From Tubulanus polymorphus (lineage: Eukaryota; Nemertea; Palaeonemertea; Tubulaniformes; Tubulanidae), in assembly GCF_964204645.1 (NCBI RefSeq), contig NC_134028.1:5926501-5990500 (forward strand): a stretch of DNA of 64,000 nt. The letters run 5' to 3'. The translations under genes were made by a program, and so were the position numbers. Numbering within the stretch: position 1 is the stretch's first letter; every line of letters begins with the position of its first letter. Under the pieces are notes generated by a model. The model ran no database searches and had not been told where the DNA came from. It saw nothing but the letters and a program-made list of their open reading frames with translations. Positions 28,989 through 39,574 of this stretch are shown in pieces.

Positions 28989-31423
28989 AATTATAGAGTC
29001 AATTTTCGTACAACACGTTGACCACGTATTTGAAATTGCTTTGAAAAATGTATGAGTCATTTTTTAGCGGTGATCATAAATCGGGTCAAAAATGCGCATC
29101 TGTTTTGATTGTGTGTGTCGACTGGTGCACGTTGTTTGAATTGGAGAAAGTGCAAATATTTTCAATAGTAATGTAATATCTCGGGGTTGTTATGAGTGCA
29201 CGAATGAAGATTTTGAGCGAGAATTTTGAATAAGTCTATACGATTTGATTACTCTATAGGAGGCTATTTTCTTTGATCTGGTTATTTATCGCGTTATAGC
29301 GTTTTATCATATATAATACATATTCATATAACATATATATGTTAATATTATTATATCGTAAACTGTATCGGTGCTTTGTATTCGCCCGCGTTTAAAACAA
29401 CAACAAATATGATACAGTAAACACGTAAAGGCGCAGGTTGCTATTTTTACTGTCAATAATCAGATGATACCAGAATGATACAGTTTCACTGTGTTTATAT
29501 ATCTGAGTCTGTGGAACAAGTCGCGTGGGCTCTGAAACCATCTTAAGTTTCAATCCATATCTAAGTTGCTATTTAGCAGCTGATTAGTCCCAGCGCCGCC
29601 GACAGCATATTGAAAAGTTTGTTCATATAAATATTGTTCTTTTTTTTGTTTTCGTTGTTTGTTAAGCTATGTACATCGAATATATACATACGTACATATA
29701 GGGATCAGGAAAAAGTTGGCATATATAACGGGAAATATAAGCATTCTACAAATTTAAAAAGTTACTGCGGTTCTATCTGTGTGTTTACACTAGTACACAG
29801 ACTGTCATCGATTTTTCAACGCTTTTTGTTGAATTTACTATATTGTTACGTGTCAGTCGATTGGTACATTCCCATTTATTTTTCAACAGAGTGTAAAGAA
29901 TTGAAAAAAAATCCTGAATCGAGTGTCCCCCTTGTGATTCGTATGCGAATATTTATATAATTATGTATATGGTTGAATTTGAATACGCATTGCAGTCATG
30001 ATAAGTATAGGTATATATACTATGTATATATGCCTATACGTGTATGCTTAGCCTATTTAATCAATCAAACAATCGTTTGTAGACTTAATGTTTTGCTTTA
30101 AGTATTAATTAATTGCCGAAATGTTCCCAATGATCCTTGTGCTTCGCAATATTAGAAGGTGCGAACGCGACCGTGCTTTGTATGATAAAAATGTCGATTT
30201 TTAAACTGAAATACTAGACCCTACGAGAACACTCAGTAATCTACACCGAAAGGCATTTATATACACATTGTTAACTACCACGTTATTTAAGCTATATATA
30301 TAAACTATTTATACATTCAAAGGGGTTAGTAGTTGCCCTATATTGTAAGCTTTAACTATGGTGTGGAACGTTGAAAAATACTCTAGACCCTATAGGCTTC
30401 AGGCCAAAAGTATTGTCAGGAATTTTTGAGTGTAAATATTTTTCAAGTTGTCGATGATGGTGTCGAGGTATAGCTCTCGGGTGATAGTGCGATATTCAAT
30501 ATTGGTGAATGTCTTGTATTTTTGGAAGTAATCCATTTGTGGCAAACAATCAAATAAAGTTGATCTCTTTTATGTCTTAAAAACTTGAGATACAAACAAA
30601 TAATGGTATGTCCTTTTTATTTTTTCCATTCCTCGCGAGGATATGGGTCCAGACTGGAGCCTTGGAGCACGAGCTCCCAATCGCACTTTTGAAAATCGAT
30701 TGCATTTTTATGGCCTGCGCTGTTTTCATTTCTGGAGGCGGTTGGTTAACTTCGCGTACAGCGGATATAATTATGGAGTTTTTTGGTGAGCTTTCCGAAA
30801 ATGCTACTAAAGTTGAAAAACCATGAGCACAAGGAGCACGCGCTCGGCCCGTCGCAATTTTCCAGGTGCCATTTTGAAAATCCAATCACACTACTTATCA
30901 GGGCACTTTATCTTTCTGCAAATGATAAATGACAGCAGCCTGTAGCACTATCGTTAACTTACATGGGCCTCAAGTTCCAGGAAATCTGTGAAAATACACT
31001 GTAAATTAAAAGAATAAATTTCCAGCCCATTTAACGGTGTGAGCTTTCCCATTTCTCAAAGTCTGCCCCTGGATGACCGCCCCTGCATTTTCAAAATACG
31101 TTGACCACCTAAAAGCGGCTTATGAGTTGATTTTTCGCGCGCTTTTGTGAAGGCGCGAAAACAACCTAGCGTGATCGTGATCAACCTAGCGTGTTCGAAT
31201 CCCGGAAATTGGGAAATTTAATCCAAAACCGTGATTTATGGACGACTACTTAGAAATTCTAGATGGCGCCAGTGAGTGGACAACCAAAATAAACTCGTCG
31301 AATTATCCAAAATCAAGGAAATATCATTGAAATAATGTGAACATTATCCATGTTTTTGATGTAATATCCTAATTGACGGTTTTTAATTGCTGTTAATTGT
31401 TGCTATACCTGTCGGGTGTAAAA
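28989..31423. other. 3' flank of the SLC16-like gene and spacer before MOSMO
   Basis: AT-rich sequence with no supportable gene. AATAAA at 30553-30558 could end a 1.6-kb 3' UTR. Around 30640-30900 two stretches share GGAGCACG..GCTC and TTTTGAAAATC, an old degenerate duplication. Confidence 0.45.
30553..30558 (+). terminator. Candidate polyadenylation signal of the SLC16-like gene
   Basis: AATAAA followed by T-rich sequence; distance from the stop codon (1.6 kb) makes the link tentative. Confidence 0.4.
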
Positions 31424-33233
31424 ATGGACAAACTCAGCATCATTTCAGGAGCCCTTTTTCTGGCCGCTGATATTTTTGCTGTAATGAGTCTGGCCATGCC
31501 GTATTGGATAGTATCAACTATTGGAGGTACATGTTTTTATGCTCTCCTTCAATATTTTTAGGTTTAGACTAGGAGCGACTACTGCAGTTTAGGTGTCCTA
31601 CTTAGTAAAGCCCGTCACCGATTTAAATAGGCATACACTGCACTGCGGTGTAGGCGCATACTGCAGTGTGAAAGGGTTACCAATGTTTAAACACAGGGGT
31701 TTGGCGATGGGCTTGGATTTTACTTCCGGGTTGTTGATAATCTCGCGAGAATGGCGCTAAATATGAACTGCCAATAAATTCAAAATATCACGGAAATACC
31801 TTGTGTTTATGTTGATTATTTATCCGCTATAAAGTTTCGATAAACAATTGGTTGTTAAGAATCATTATCAGACGGTCGTCACGCTACTATATAAAATTAC
31901 TATAATAAACTATATAGTGATTTTATATAGAGCGTCACGACCGTCTGATGATGATCCTTAACGACCACTTGTTTATGGGAACTATTTAGCGGATAAATAA
32001 ACAATATAAACACAAGGCATTTCCGTGATATTTTGAATTTATTCGCAGTTCATATTTAGCGCCATTCTCGCGAGATTATCAACAACCCGGAAGTAAAATC
32101 CAAGCCCATCGCCAAACCCCTGTGTGTTTAAATAGGGAATGTTGTAATGTTACAAGTTACACGCAACTCGGCCAAGCTAAGCATTTACTGGTCTCAACCT
32201 AACTAAGCCACTATTTTCAGGTGACACTTCTATTGGTTTATTGAAGACCTGCTTGAACGTACACGGACGCCCGGAAATTTGTTTTTCGCCGAAACCGATT
32301 CGCGGAGAGTGGTTGCTGACGTTTATTTGTATTCTAGCCGGCATTCTTCTAGTCACCGTCACTATTATACTTCTAGCCGTGTCGTATTGGAAATATTCGG
32401 TGATGAAATACGCCCGATGGCTCGGCTTCATGGCGAGTAAGTCATTCTAGAGAAACACCAGCGTCTACCGGTATATTTCATTTCAAGTGCACAGACTTAA
32501 CGCTGTGTCGATTTTACAAGTACATACCTTAAAAAGGTGTTCAACTGATCAGGATGGACAGGCAGCTTAGATACAGCATATAAATTCAGCCATTTTGTCA
32601 ATTATTTTCAGTTTTAAGTATCAAATGTCTATTAATTTGAAATAAAATAGACATTTAGGATCATGACTGGTAGACTGATATATTAATCTCAGTATTCAGA
32701 GTTAATGAACAAAACCAACAGTTGACGATTTAACAATTTATTCCGACAGTTTCGAAGTATTGATTAAACTTCATCATCAGAGAAACCAAAAAAGAATCAA
32801 CCGTCATTATTTAGCTTTCTCTGATGCTGAAGTTAAGTCAAAACTTTGAAATGTTTCAAAACTATGAGAATGAATTGTTAAATCATGTGAGTTTTGCTCT
32901 GATTAGGACCATGATTAGGGCAAGGGTTGGGTCTATTCATCCCAATGTCACCATGTTCTATTGAATGCTTAAGAGGAAAGGCCACAATGTTCTACTGGCA
33001 CATTTTTCTAACATTAAAGCCTGTTCTTTCGTCGTTATTTTTCAGTGATATTATTTTGTCTGGCAGCCGTCATATTTCCGATCGGTTTCAACATGGATCA
33101 AATCGGGGGCGAACCGTACCAGTTGCCGAATAACTTTCAAGTCGGAATATCTTACATATTCTTCGTTCTCGCGCTGTGGATTACGGTCATATCAGAGTTA
33201 TTCGCTGGCAAAGTTTGTTTGCCGCATTTCTGA
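31424..33233 (+). CDS. MOSMO: Modulator of smoothened protein
   Basis: Three coding exons: 31424-31526, 32221-32436, 33046-33233; 507 nt, 168 aa, against 167 in human MOSMO. Landmarks in order: MDKLSIISGALFLAADIFA (TM1), a first loop with two Cys (KTCLNVHGRPEICF), IRGEW before TM2, KYARWLGF, ILFCLAAVIFPIGF (TM3), GGEPYQLPNNFQVG, and a last span ending FAGKVCLP. MOSMO works with MEGF8 and MGRN1 to lower Smoothened at the cell surface and cilium, damping Hedgehog signalling. It is a four-span claudin-like protein. Intron 1 carries a 447-bp foldback element. The C1orf74 homologue starts 165 bp after the stop with no AATAAA between. Confidence 0.95.
31625..31679 (-). mobile_element. Fragment of the CCCTTTCAGTGC-ended MITE family
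   Basis: Read on the minus strand it has CCCTTTCACACTGCAGT, then CTACACCGCAGTGCAGTGTAT and AAATCGGTGACGGG, closely matching the element at 62991-63091 (CCCTTTCAGTGC, AGTGCGGTGTAT, AAATCGGTGATGG). It sits just outside the foldback in MOSMO intron 1. Confidence 0.65.
31686..32132. mobile_element. Foldback element with about 200-bp inverted arms
   Basis: The left arm (31686 to about 31890) and right arm (about 31935 to 32132) are near-perfect reverse complements. Examples: TTTGGCGATGGGCTTGGA against TCCAAGCCCATCGCCAAA; TCTCGCGAGAATGGCGCTAAA against its complement near 32055; CAGACGGTCGTCACG against CGTGACGACCGTCTG. The spacer is short and AT-rich. The right end has an extra TG in the terminal GTGTGTTTAAA. 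No ORF. Lies in intron 1 of MOSMO. Confidence 0.92.
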
Positions 33234-33398
33234 GAACGTTATCTTCTATCGGTTTTACTGTCGCCGAGTATTTCGAGAAATCTGCGCGGACTTCGCTTTA
33301 TAAGTAACTATATAGCTATTTGTGATAAAGTCAAAAGACCTATTTATAATCGATTGTTATTTGTTCGTCGGCAAATCTTCTCACGTATTTAGAAAATA

Positions 33399-34202
33399 AT
33401 GTCGTTGTACGATTGCTGGAAACAAACCGTAGTAGAAACATTCGGTAAGAAATCCCGGCGCAAGGTGCACGAAATCGTCCGAAATGTCCTAGCGATCGAC
33501 GCGCGTTTAAAACCGGCGTATTTGTTCGACGAGCTGTTCATAACAGTCGAAACGATGTTCGAATTCTTGCAGAATCTCCGCCGGCGAAGTCTGCTACTCG
33601 TCCCCGACCCGGCGATCGTGCGAATCGACGACACTATATTCCTGACGACTGTCGCCGATTTGAAAACGCGATTTTTCGACGTCGAACGAGACGCGAATTC
33701 GACGTGTCGAATCGTCGATATATCCGACACGTTAGAATCACCTGTTGTTCTCGATTATGACGATGGCGGCAATGGTAAACGTATATTGGATACGTTTCGA
33801 AGGGAAATCCGAACAGCTTTCGAAACTTGTCGCGAAGCGGACGGTATTTCGATTTTAACGGTTCCATCCACGGCCGAATCGAATCGCTCTACGATGTTCG
33901 GAATGCTGCTAGGATATCCGGTCGTTTATTGGTATCGCGGATCCGACCCGTACGATTGTAAAACATGCCTCGATTGCGTTCCGCTCAGCGTTTACAAAGT
34001 CGACGTTGAATTCGAATTATTTTCTAACCTCAAACTGCCGACTGATTCGATTTATTCCTTCAGCATACCTCAGGCGTGCTCAGAGGCGGCGAAAGGACTA
34101 ATAGACGTGTGGTATAAACATTTACAAGTTAAAGCGGACGATATCGGTGCGAATATGAAGCTGACAGTTGATTCTGTTACCCTCGATAGCTTCGCTTTGT
34201 AA
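33399..34202 (+). CDS. C1orf74: C1orf74 homologue (UPF0739 family)
   Basis: Single-exon ORF of 267 aa; the human protein has 269 aa and is also encoded in one exon. Family-like segments: VRNVLAIDARLKPAYLFD near the N-terminus, LVPDPAIVRIDDTIFL, and the typical GMLLGYPVVYWY in the C-terminal half, followed by a two-Cys CKTCLDC stretch. No signal peptide or transmembrane span; molecular function is unknown for the family. The start codon has an A at -3. It lies 165 bp after the MOSMO stop on the same strand, so it may share a transcript or have a promoter within the MOSMO 3' end. Candidate AATAAA at about 34930. Confidence 0.88.
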   Translation: MSLYDCWKQTVVETFGKKSRRKVHEIVRNVLAIDARLKPAYLFDELFITVETMFEFLQNLRRRSLLLVPDPAIVRIDDTIFLTTVADLKTRFFDVERDANSTCRIVDISDTLESPVVLDYDDGGNGKRILDTFRREIRTAFETCREADGISILTVPSTAESNRSTMFGMLLGYPVVYWYRGSDPYDCKTCLDCVPLSVYKVDVEFELFSNLKLPTDSIYSFSIPQACSEAAKGLIDVWYKHLQVKADDIGANMKLTVDSVTLDSFAL

Positions 34203-34310
34203 ATGTAGACCTCATTTATATAGCAGGTCCCTGCTGATCGGTCATTCCTGGTTAAAAGCAGTTTTGAATGAGAAAATTTTAAGGAAGTGTCTACATTCAT
34301 ATCCCAATTA

Positions 34311-34485
34311 CAGTAGACTCCTCCTTAATCGGTACTGTTTATCTATGTAAACCAGTAATTTATTGGTCTTGTAAACAAATTATTATCCTTTATACTAACT
34401 AAACTCGGTTTCCCATTCAGTTACCGTCTAATTGGGTAAAATAGATTCCTGGTCCCAACTGTACCGATTTAGGCTTAGTTTACTG
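34311..34485. mobile_element. TA-flanked MITE with CAGTA..AATCGGTAC inverted ends
   Basis: The left end reads CAGTAGACTCC..AATCGGTACTGTT; the reverse complement of the right end reads CAGTAAACTAAG..AATCGGTACAGTT. Both ends abut TA, the target duplication of Tc1/mariner-type elements. Interior of about 175 bp has no ORF. Lies in the C1orf74 3' flank. Confidence 0.75.
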
Positions 34486-35778
34486 TACAACTACTAACAT
34501 TTCTTGCAGCTTATTTCTCTTAATTGGAGTCAATTTGCTCGAATACACATTTTCCATCTAGAAGGAGTTTTAAAAGAATCAAAAGAGTTGTAGGGACCCT
34601 GTATAAGCATATCCAATAGCAATGACTATATTGAAATTGACATCAAAATCAAATTCAACACCTTTGAAAATATCATGAGAAAACTCAAATTATACATTGC
34701 ATAATCATGTTTTGTCTTAGTTTATCTGAAATCTATTGATCTACATGTGAATGTTGTCGTAGTCCTCGATTTAAACCTTGTTTTCTGTTCTTTAACGAGT
34801 TCATTTTATGTACATATTGAATGTATTATATATATCGTGGTGCTATTTCACTCTGTATTAAAGTAGTTTTCATTGTAATGTTTTATATTACATGTAAACC
34901 TTTTTAGATATAAATGAATATTTGAAAACAATAAATCGATGACTTGAGTTTTGATTTTCTGATTTCTTCTGCATCTTCGAGAGTAAAATGGTTTTAAAAG
35001 ATCGAGGATTGACGCTTCAAACCGATAAATCTAACGAACTCGATATTTTTCATAAATAGAAAGTTTGCTTTATTTACAGATAAGTGAGCTTTGACAAGGT
35101 AAATAAATATGGTTTCTTTCAATTAGCGACTCTCTAGGTTTCGAAAAGAATAAATAAAGGTATAAAATCTGAATCGATAATTATGAAAGTATCTTAAGAA
35201 TGGTAGAACTCTGACATTTTTGGGCAAAAGATTCAAAACATTGCTTCTTAAAAGGAAGGAAATATCCACCATTCGAGCAGTAGAAAGCTTCACTCGTAGA
35301 CACGCCTAAAAAATATCCACATGTATGTACTCAAATTCATGGTATGCTTGTATTTAGTGGTTACCAGAACAAACTAAATTTTAATGCAAATGAAAACTAT
35401 CAGGACTCAGTTGTATTACAATCATTCAAACTGTACAGTAAAAATAGAAACAAAAAGATTACGGTGATCGCATTCAACTCACTACTGTGTAACTGGATCT
35501 TTTTAGTGTGACCTAACTGATAGAAGATATACACGACTAAAGACTTTAACAAATGATGGCTGCGTTCATAGAATCCCCAAAAGACATCACTGATTATCAT
35601 GGTAACATTTAAATCAAACAATAATTGGTAGTCAAATTGATCGTCATAGAATCAAGCCACTAGTCTTTTTGAGAATTGATGATGTTAAAGGGAGATTTCA
35701 TCGAGTTGGCCATCATTTTCTGGTACTTAAGTCTATTGGACGGAGATTATCATCATCACAGAGAACGTTGGCAAGAAA

Positions 35779-35784
35779 TTTATT
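35779..35784 (-). terminator. Candidate polyadenylation signal of ENKD1
   Basis: AATAAA on the minus strand about 360 bases after the ENKD1 stop codon. Confidence 0.45.
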
Positions 35785-36141
35785 ATGATATAGAACAGAA
35801 CATAAAGAAAATAATCAATACTCTCAACATAATATATTAATCATTATTATTAACTGTTACTATCAAGGCCAAGCAACGATAAACTTTTCAAGTTAAAATA
35901 GTTAATTCCGCACAGAAAAACAACGCATTGCCAAACAGTGAGTTATCATAAAATAAGTGCCCATTTTTACAATCGTAGTATATCTCGTGTGTGAAGTCTT
36001 ACATTTCTAACTAAATTGCTGTATTTTCGCTGCAAGGGTAACTGGCACTTGCTATGGGGAAGGCACACACAAATATTCAACATTCCATGACCAGCAAGGA
36101 AGTAGGGACGGGAAATGAATATATACGATTGGTTCATTTTC

Positions 36142-38986
36142 TTACTGATCGATTTTAACGAAAACTTTCGGACGCGAAAATATTCGGATAGCTTCTTCGA
36201 GTTCGGAGAGTTTAGCTTCCAGGTCGAGACGTTTGTTTTTAACTCTCATTGTGTCGGATGTTATCGGCAACATGTTCAGCTGAGTGATCAGAGCCTCTTG
36301 ATCTGAAATAAAATAAACAATTAATCAAAATATATGGACAATTGAGAATTGATATCCTGCTCGATCACTAGGACTCAATTCCACACAAGTGAGATAAATT
36401 TGTGTCTAATTATGGCCAAGGCCCGAACACAGGGGCTCGTATTTGGAGTTTGGGGGTGAACTGTAGCTTAGATCATCCAATATCCCTGGTACTATATATA
36501 TAAAAAGAAGTGCCAGTGATACTGGATGATCTAAGCTACTAACAATTCACCCCCAAACTTCAAATACGAGCCTTGTGGGCCAGAGCTTGTGGTCAATTTT
36601 CCATAACACTGGGTCACTTATCCTTCGGCACCAAGCATTAATCTATCATACTCTAAATCGATGTTAATGCCATTTAAACTCATCTTTGTGACGTACTTTT
36701 ACGCAGCAGTTCCAACGATTCAACTCTTTCTTTCTCATCCATGACCTTGTGACCGTCGGGAATAGTCGGGTCAGGAATTGAGTCAATTCGTCTTTGTTCT
36801 TCGTCAGCCATTTCTTTCTGCCTGTGAATCAAACTGTAAAGAGAACGTATAGTTAGTTCGGAATTGCAATGAATTTGTAGATATAGATTTATTGCAGGTA
36901 TCATGATGACTTTAAAGTATTCTAAGATTAAGTAGCACAGAGTTTTACTGTGAAGCGCAGAAAATAGAATTATTCCGAGTCCAGAATCATATCTTACTCA
37001 CAACTCACTGTGAACTGAAACTGGTATTGAAGTTTCTTGAATAGGCGACTTAACTAACTTGATTTAGATTCAAAGTAAAACGATCAATTTCATCGACTTA
37101 CTATTCGGGTACAATTCCTCGTCTGTACAATCTTTCATCATCGTTGTGTTTTTTCTTCAAATCGTCGAGAGCCGTCAAACTCGGCGCACGTTTCATATCG
37201 TAAAACTTGGCAGCGCGGCCGTTCACTTTGATGAAGTCGGTGTCTCGATGGAACATTTTCACCTGTAACATCGAAAAATAGATAACAATACGTCAAAACA
37301 CATTAAGATAAACCTTTTTCAATTATGCTTGTATAGAAGAGAAACTATCTACTTTTTCTTTCGATTTCCAGCTTTTGCTTAGCCCTTCTGACAGGCAGAC
37401 ATTTTCTACAGAGAAAATTGTGTCTTCCAGAAGAACACAGGTTTGGAAGGATAGGAAGAGTAATAGTAGATTAGCCACACTCTGACATGGAAAATAGATT
37501 TTATGATTAAAGCCCACTATGTACATACCGGGTAACTAAAAGATTACGATAAAAAATTTATTATTCGAAACAAAATTTTTTAAGAATTAATTTTGCTTTC
37601 AATCTTTTAAATTTGTACATAGTGGATTTTAATCGTATAATGCAGTAGGCTGATAACAATTCGATATCAGAAAATAGAAAGCATGACGGAATAAGGCTTA
37701 CATCTTTAGCACTTTCAGCAGTTGGTACGGAACGTCTTTCCGCTGAATGTAACCTCAGTCTGGGAGTGACGCCTGCACCGCGAGATGGTGGTCGCGATGG
37801 CGGACCAGCGCGCGAATGAGCGCGCAGGTAATTAGCTGAATGTGGTCTCGGTGTGTTCGGCTCTTTCTGCGTGTGATAGAAAGAAAAAAATACATACATT
37901 TATCAAATCACTCGAAACATTTCCTGAATCGATGAAGTCAGGCCAAGTTTCTACTCAATTTATATGAACATGCATTTCAAAACTAGATATTAAAAGATTT
38001 GGTCATTGGCTTTCAGTGCGAGAATGAATTTTAAAAAAATAAAGCCACCATAGCATCACAACTAAAACAAACTTCATCCTTGAAAATAGTATATTAGCAC
38101 GATTGATTTCGCTGAGTCACTTCAACCTCATCGGGTATAACGCATGAAATGAACTATGCCCTTCAGTACATCGTTTATTTCAAGGATGAAGTTTGTTATA
38201 GTAGTGATTCTGTTGTGGTTTTATCGATCGTTCAACTCTCTAACCAATGAATTACCTTTATCTCTTCGCCGACTTTCGACGGAACGTTCGCATATTTCTC
38301 TGATTTCCATAATGCTTTCACTGGTTTCGGTTGATCTTCGATCTGTTGTTTTTGTTGTTGTCGGCTGATCCTTTGAACGCGACGCATTCGTTTAACATTT
38401 TCAGCGATGTGATCCTTCGGCGGAGATTCTGTGAAAAAATGGAAAGTAATGAGTTCTCTTGCAATGACACATTCATATTTAGATAAACATATACATTAAC
38501 AGCTTTTAAAGTTCTTCAGCTGTGAGTCTAATTGAGAGACTCATTGCTGATTCTTGTCGAACGTGCTTTCCTTCATATTATTCAATTCACAGTTTTTCAA
38601 TGCTACATTTCAAAGAAGAAGGTACATTCTAAATAGATAAGAGATGATTTAGCAATGCCTAAAATGCTCAGAATGCGTGAAAATGGGACTAATTTTTCAA
38701 AATTATCAGCAGAGCATCCCCTTTGAAAATCCTGGATCCGCCCCAGGTATCTGAAGGAAAGACAATAAATAGACTTACTAAATTTCGGTTTCGGGCCAAT
38801 TTGTGTTCCTTCCAACTTAAGCATCAATCCAAGGGTTCCTTTAGTGCCAAGTTCAGCATAGTTACGCGCCTCAGGTCGATTTCGACCGGCTGGTTTTTCG
38901 ATGTACTCCGATTGCGGACGCGAATCATAATAAGGATGAGGCGGTATAGGTCCTTGCACATTCGACGTCCAACCACCAGACACCAT
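36142..38986 (-). CDS. ENKD1: Enkurin domain-containing protein 1
   Basis: Six coding exons on minus: 38986-38779, 38428-38256, 37866-37702, 37262-37102, 36833-36697, 36302-36142; 1005 nt, 334 aa, against 346 in human ENKD1. Order of conserved blocks: QGPIPPHP at the N-terminus, GLMLKLEGTQIGPKPK, PVKALWKSEKY, ANYLRAHSRAGPP, DFIKVNGRAAK, GIVPEYLIHRQKEM, PDPTIPDGHKVM, and the C-terminal enkurin end LEEAIRIFSRPKVFVKIDQ. ENKD1 localises to centrosome, spindle and cilium microtubules and competes with CEP97 at CP110 to promote ciliogenesis. The last intron holds a hairpin repeat. Promoter side faces the C2orf81 homologue 588 bp away. Confidence 0.95.
36419..36587. repeat. Long hairpin (inverted repeat) in ENKD1 intron
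   Basis: The left arm GGCTCGTATTTGGAGTTTGG..TAGCTTAGATCATCCA is repeated inverted as TGGATGATCTAAGCTA..CCAAACTTCAAATACGAGCC, with a small AT-rich loop (about 36495-36515). Arms of about 70 bp, roughly 90% complementary. Probably a small foldback or MITE. Confidence 0.88.
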
Positions 38987-39574
38987 TTTAAATTTGAGAA
39001 TTTGTCCTGGCCCTGATTGATGGACGGAGTGAGAAGGAAAACAGTGAATTTGAATGTGTTCTACAATCTATCAAAGGAAAATACTGCGTTGAATTCGATT
39101 TTTAACAAGTAAAGATTAATCACACCTTCTCTATATGGTAATATTAGACCGAAAACGTGCCTAAAATAACCAGATACTTACCACGAAATGAAAAAATCCC
39201 TTCAAGCGTCACAATTTGTTTACTTCCGGGTGTCCACAAACCGGAAGTACACCAATTAGCGTTTCTTTTAATAAATAATTTAGAAATACTGATAAAAGTT
39301 TATTCAGATTGATTAAAAACTTAGTAGATGATTCAGTGGCAATACATCTATTCTAATAGATGTTCGGTTAAATTGCAGGTTAGACGGTGGTAAGTCATAT
39401 TTGCTACATAGCAACCGGTAGCCATTTTGATTGTTTACAAATGGCCGCCAGCAAGTGGTTGTAATTTCAGAGCTCCAATTACTGAAAATGCTCGTTACAA
39501 CGATAGGAAAGTTGAAATTCGATGTGAAAGGTGTTTACCACATAAAAACTACTTCAATTTAACTAACTGCCACG
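38987..39574. promoter_or_regulatory. Bidirectional promoter region of ENKD1 and C2orf81 homologues
   Basis: 588-bp spacer between two divergent start codons. Seen: an inverted 6-bp repeat TTGCTA-CA-TAGCAA followed by C (39401-39415), close to the RFX X-box; TGTTTAC forkhead-type sites at 39217-39223 and 39432-39438; facing ETS-type motifs ACTTCCGGG (39222-39230) and CCGGAAGT (39241-39248); GCCATTTT (YY1-like) at 39421. RFX and FOXJ1 drive ciliary genes in animals; ETS and YY1 motifs are frequent in bidirectional promoters. Motif presence is observed; joint regulation is inferred. Confidence 0.6.

Larger units (their letters stand above)
34203..36141. other. Convergent spacer between C1orf74 and ENKD1 homologues
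   Basis: AT-rich. Holds a TA-flanked inverted-repeat element (34311-34485), candidate AATAAA sites for C1orf74 (about 34930) and, on the minus strand, for ENKD1 (35784-35779). No gene supported. Confidence 0.5.
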
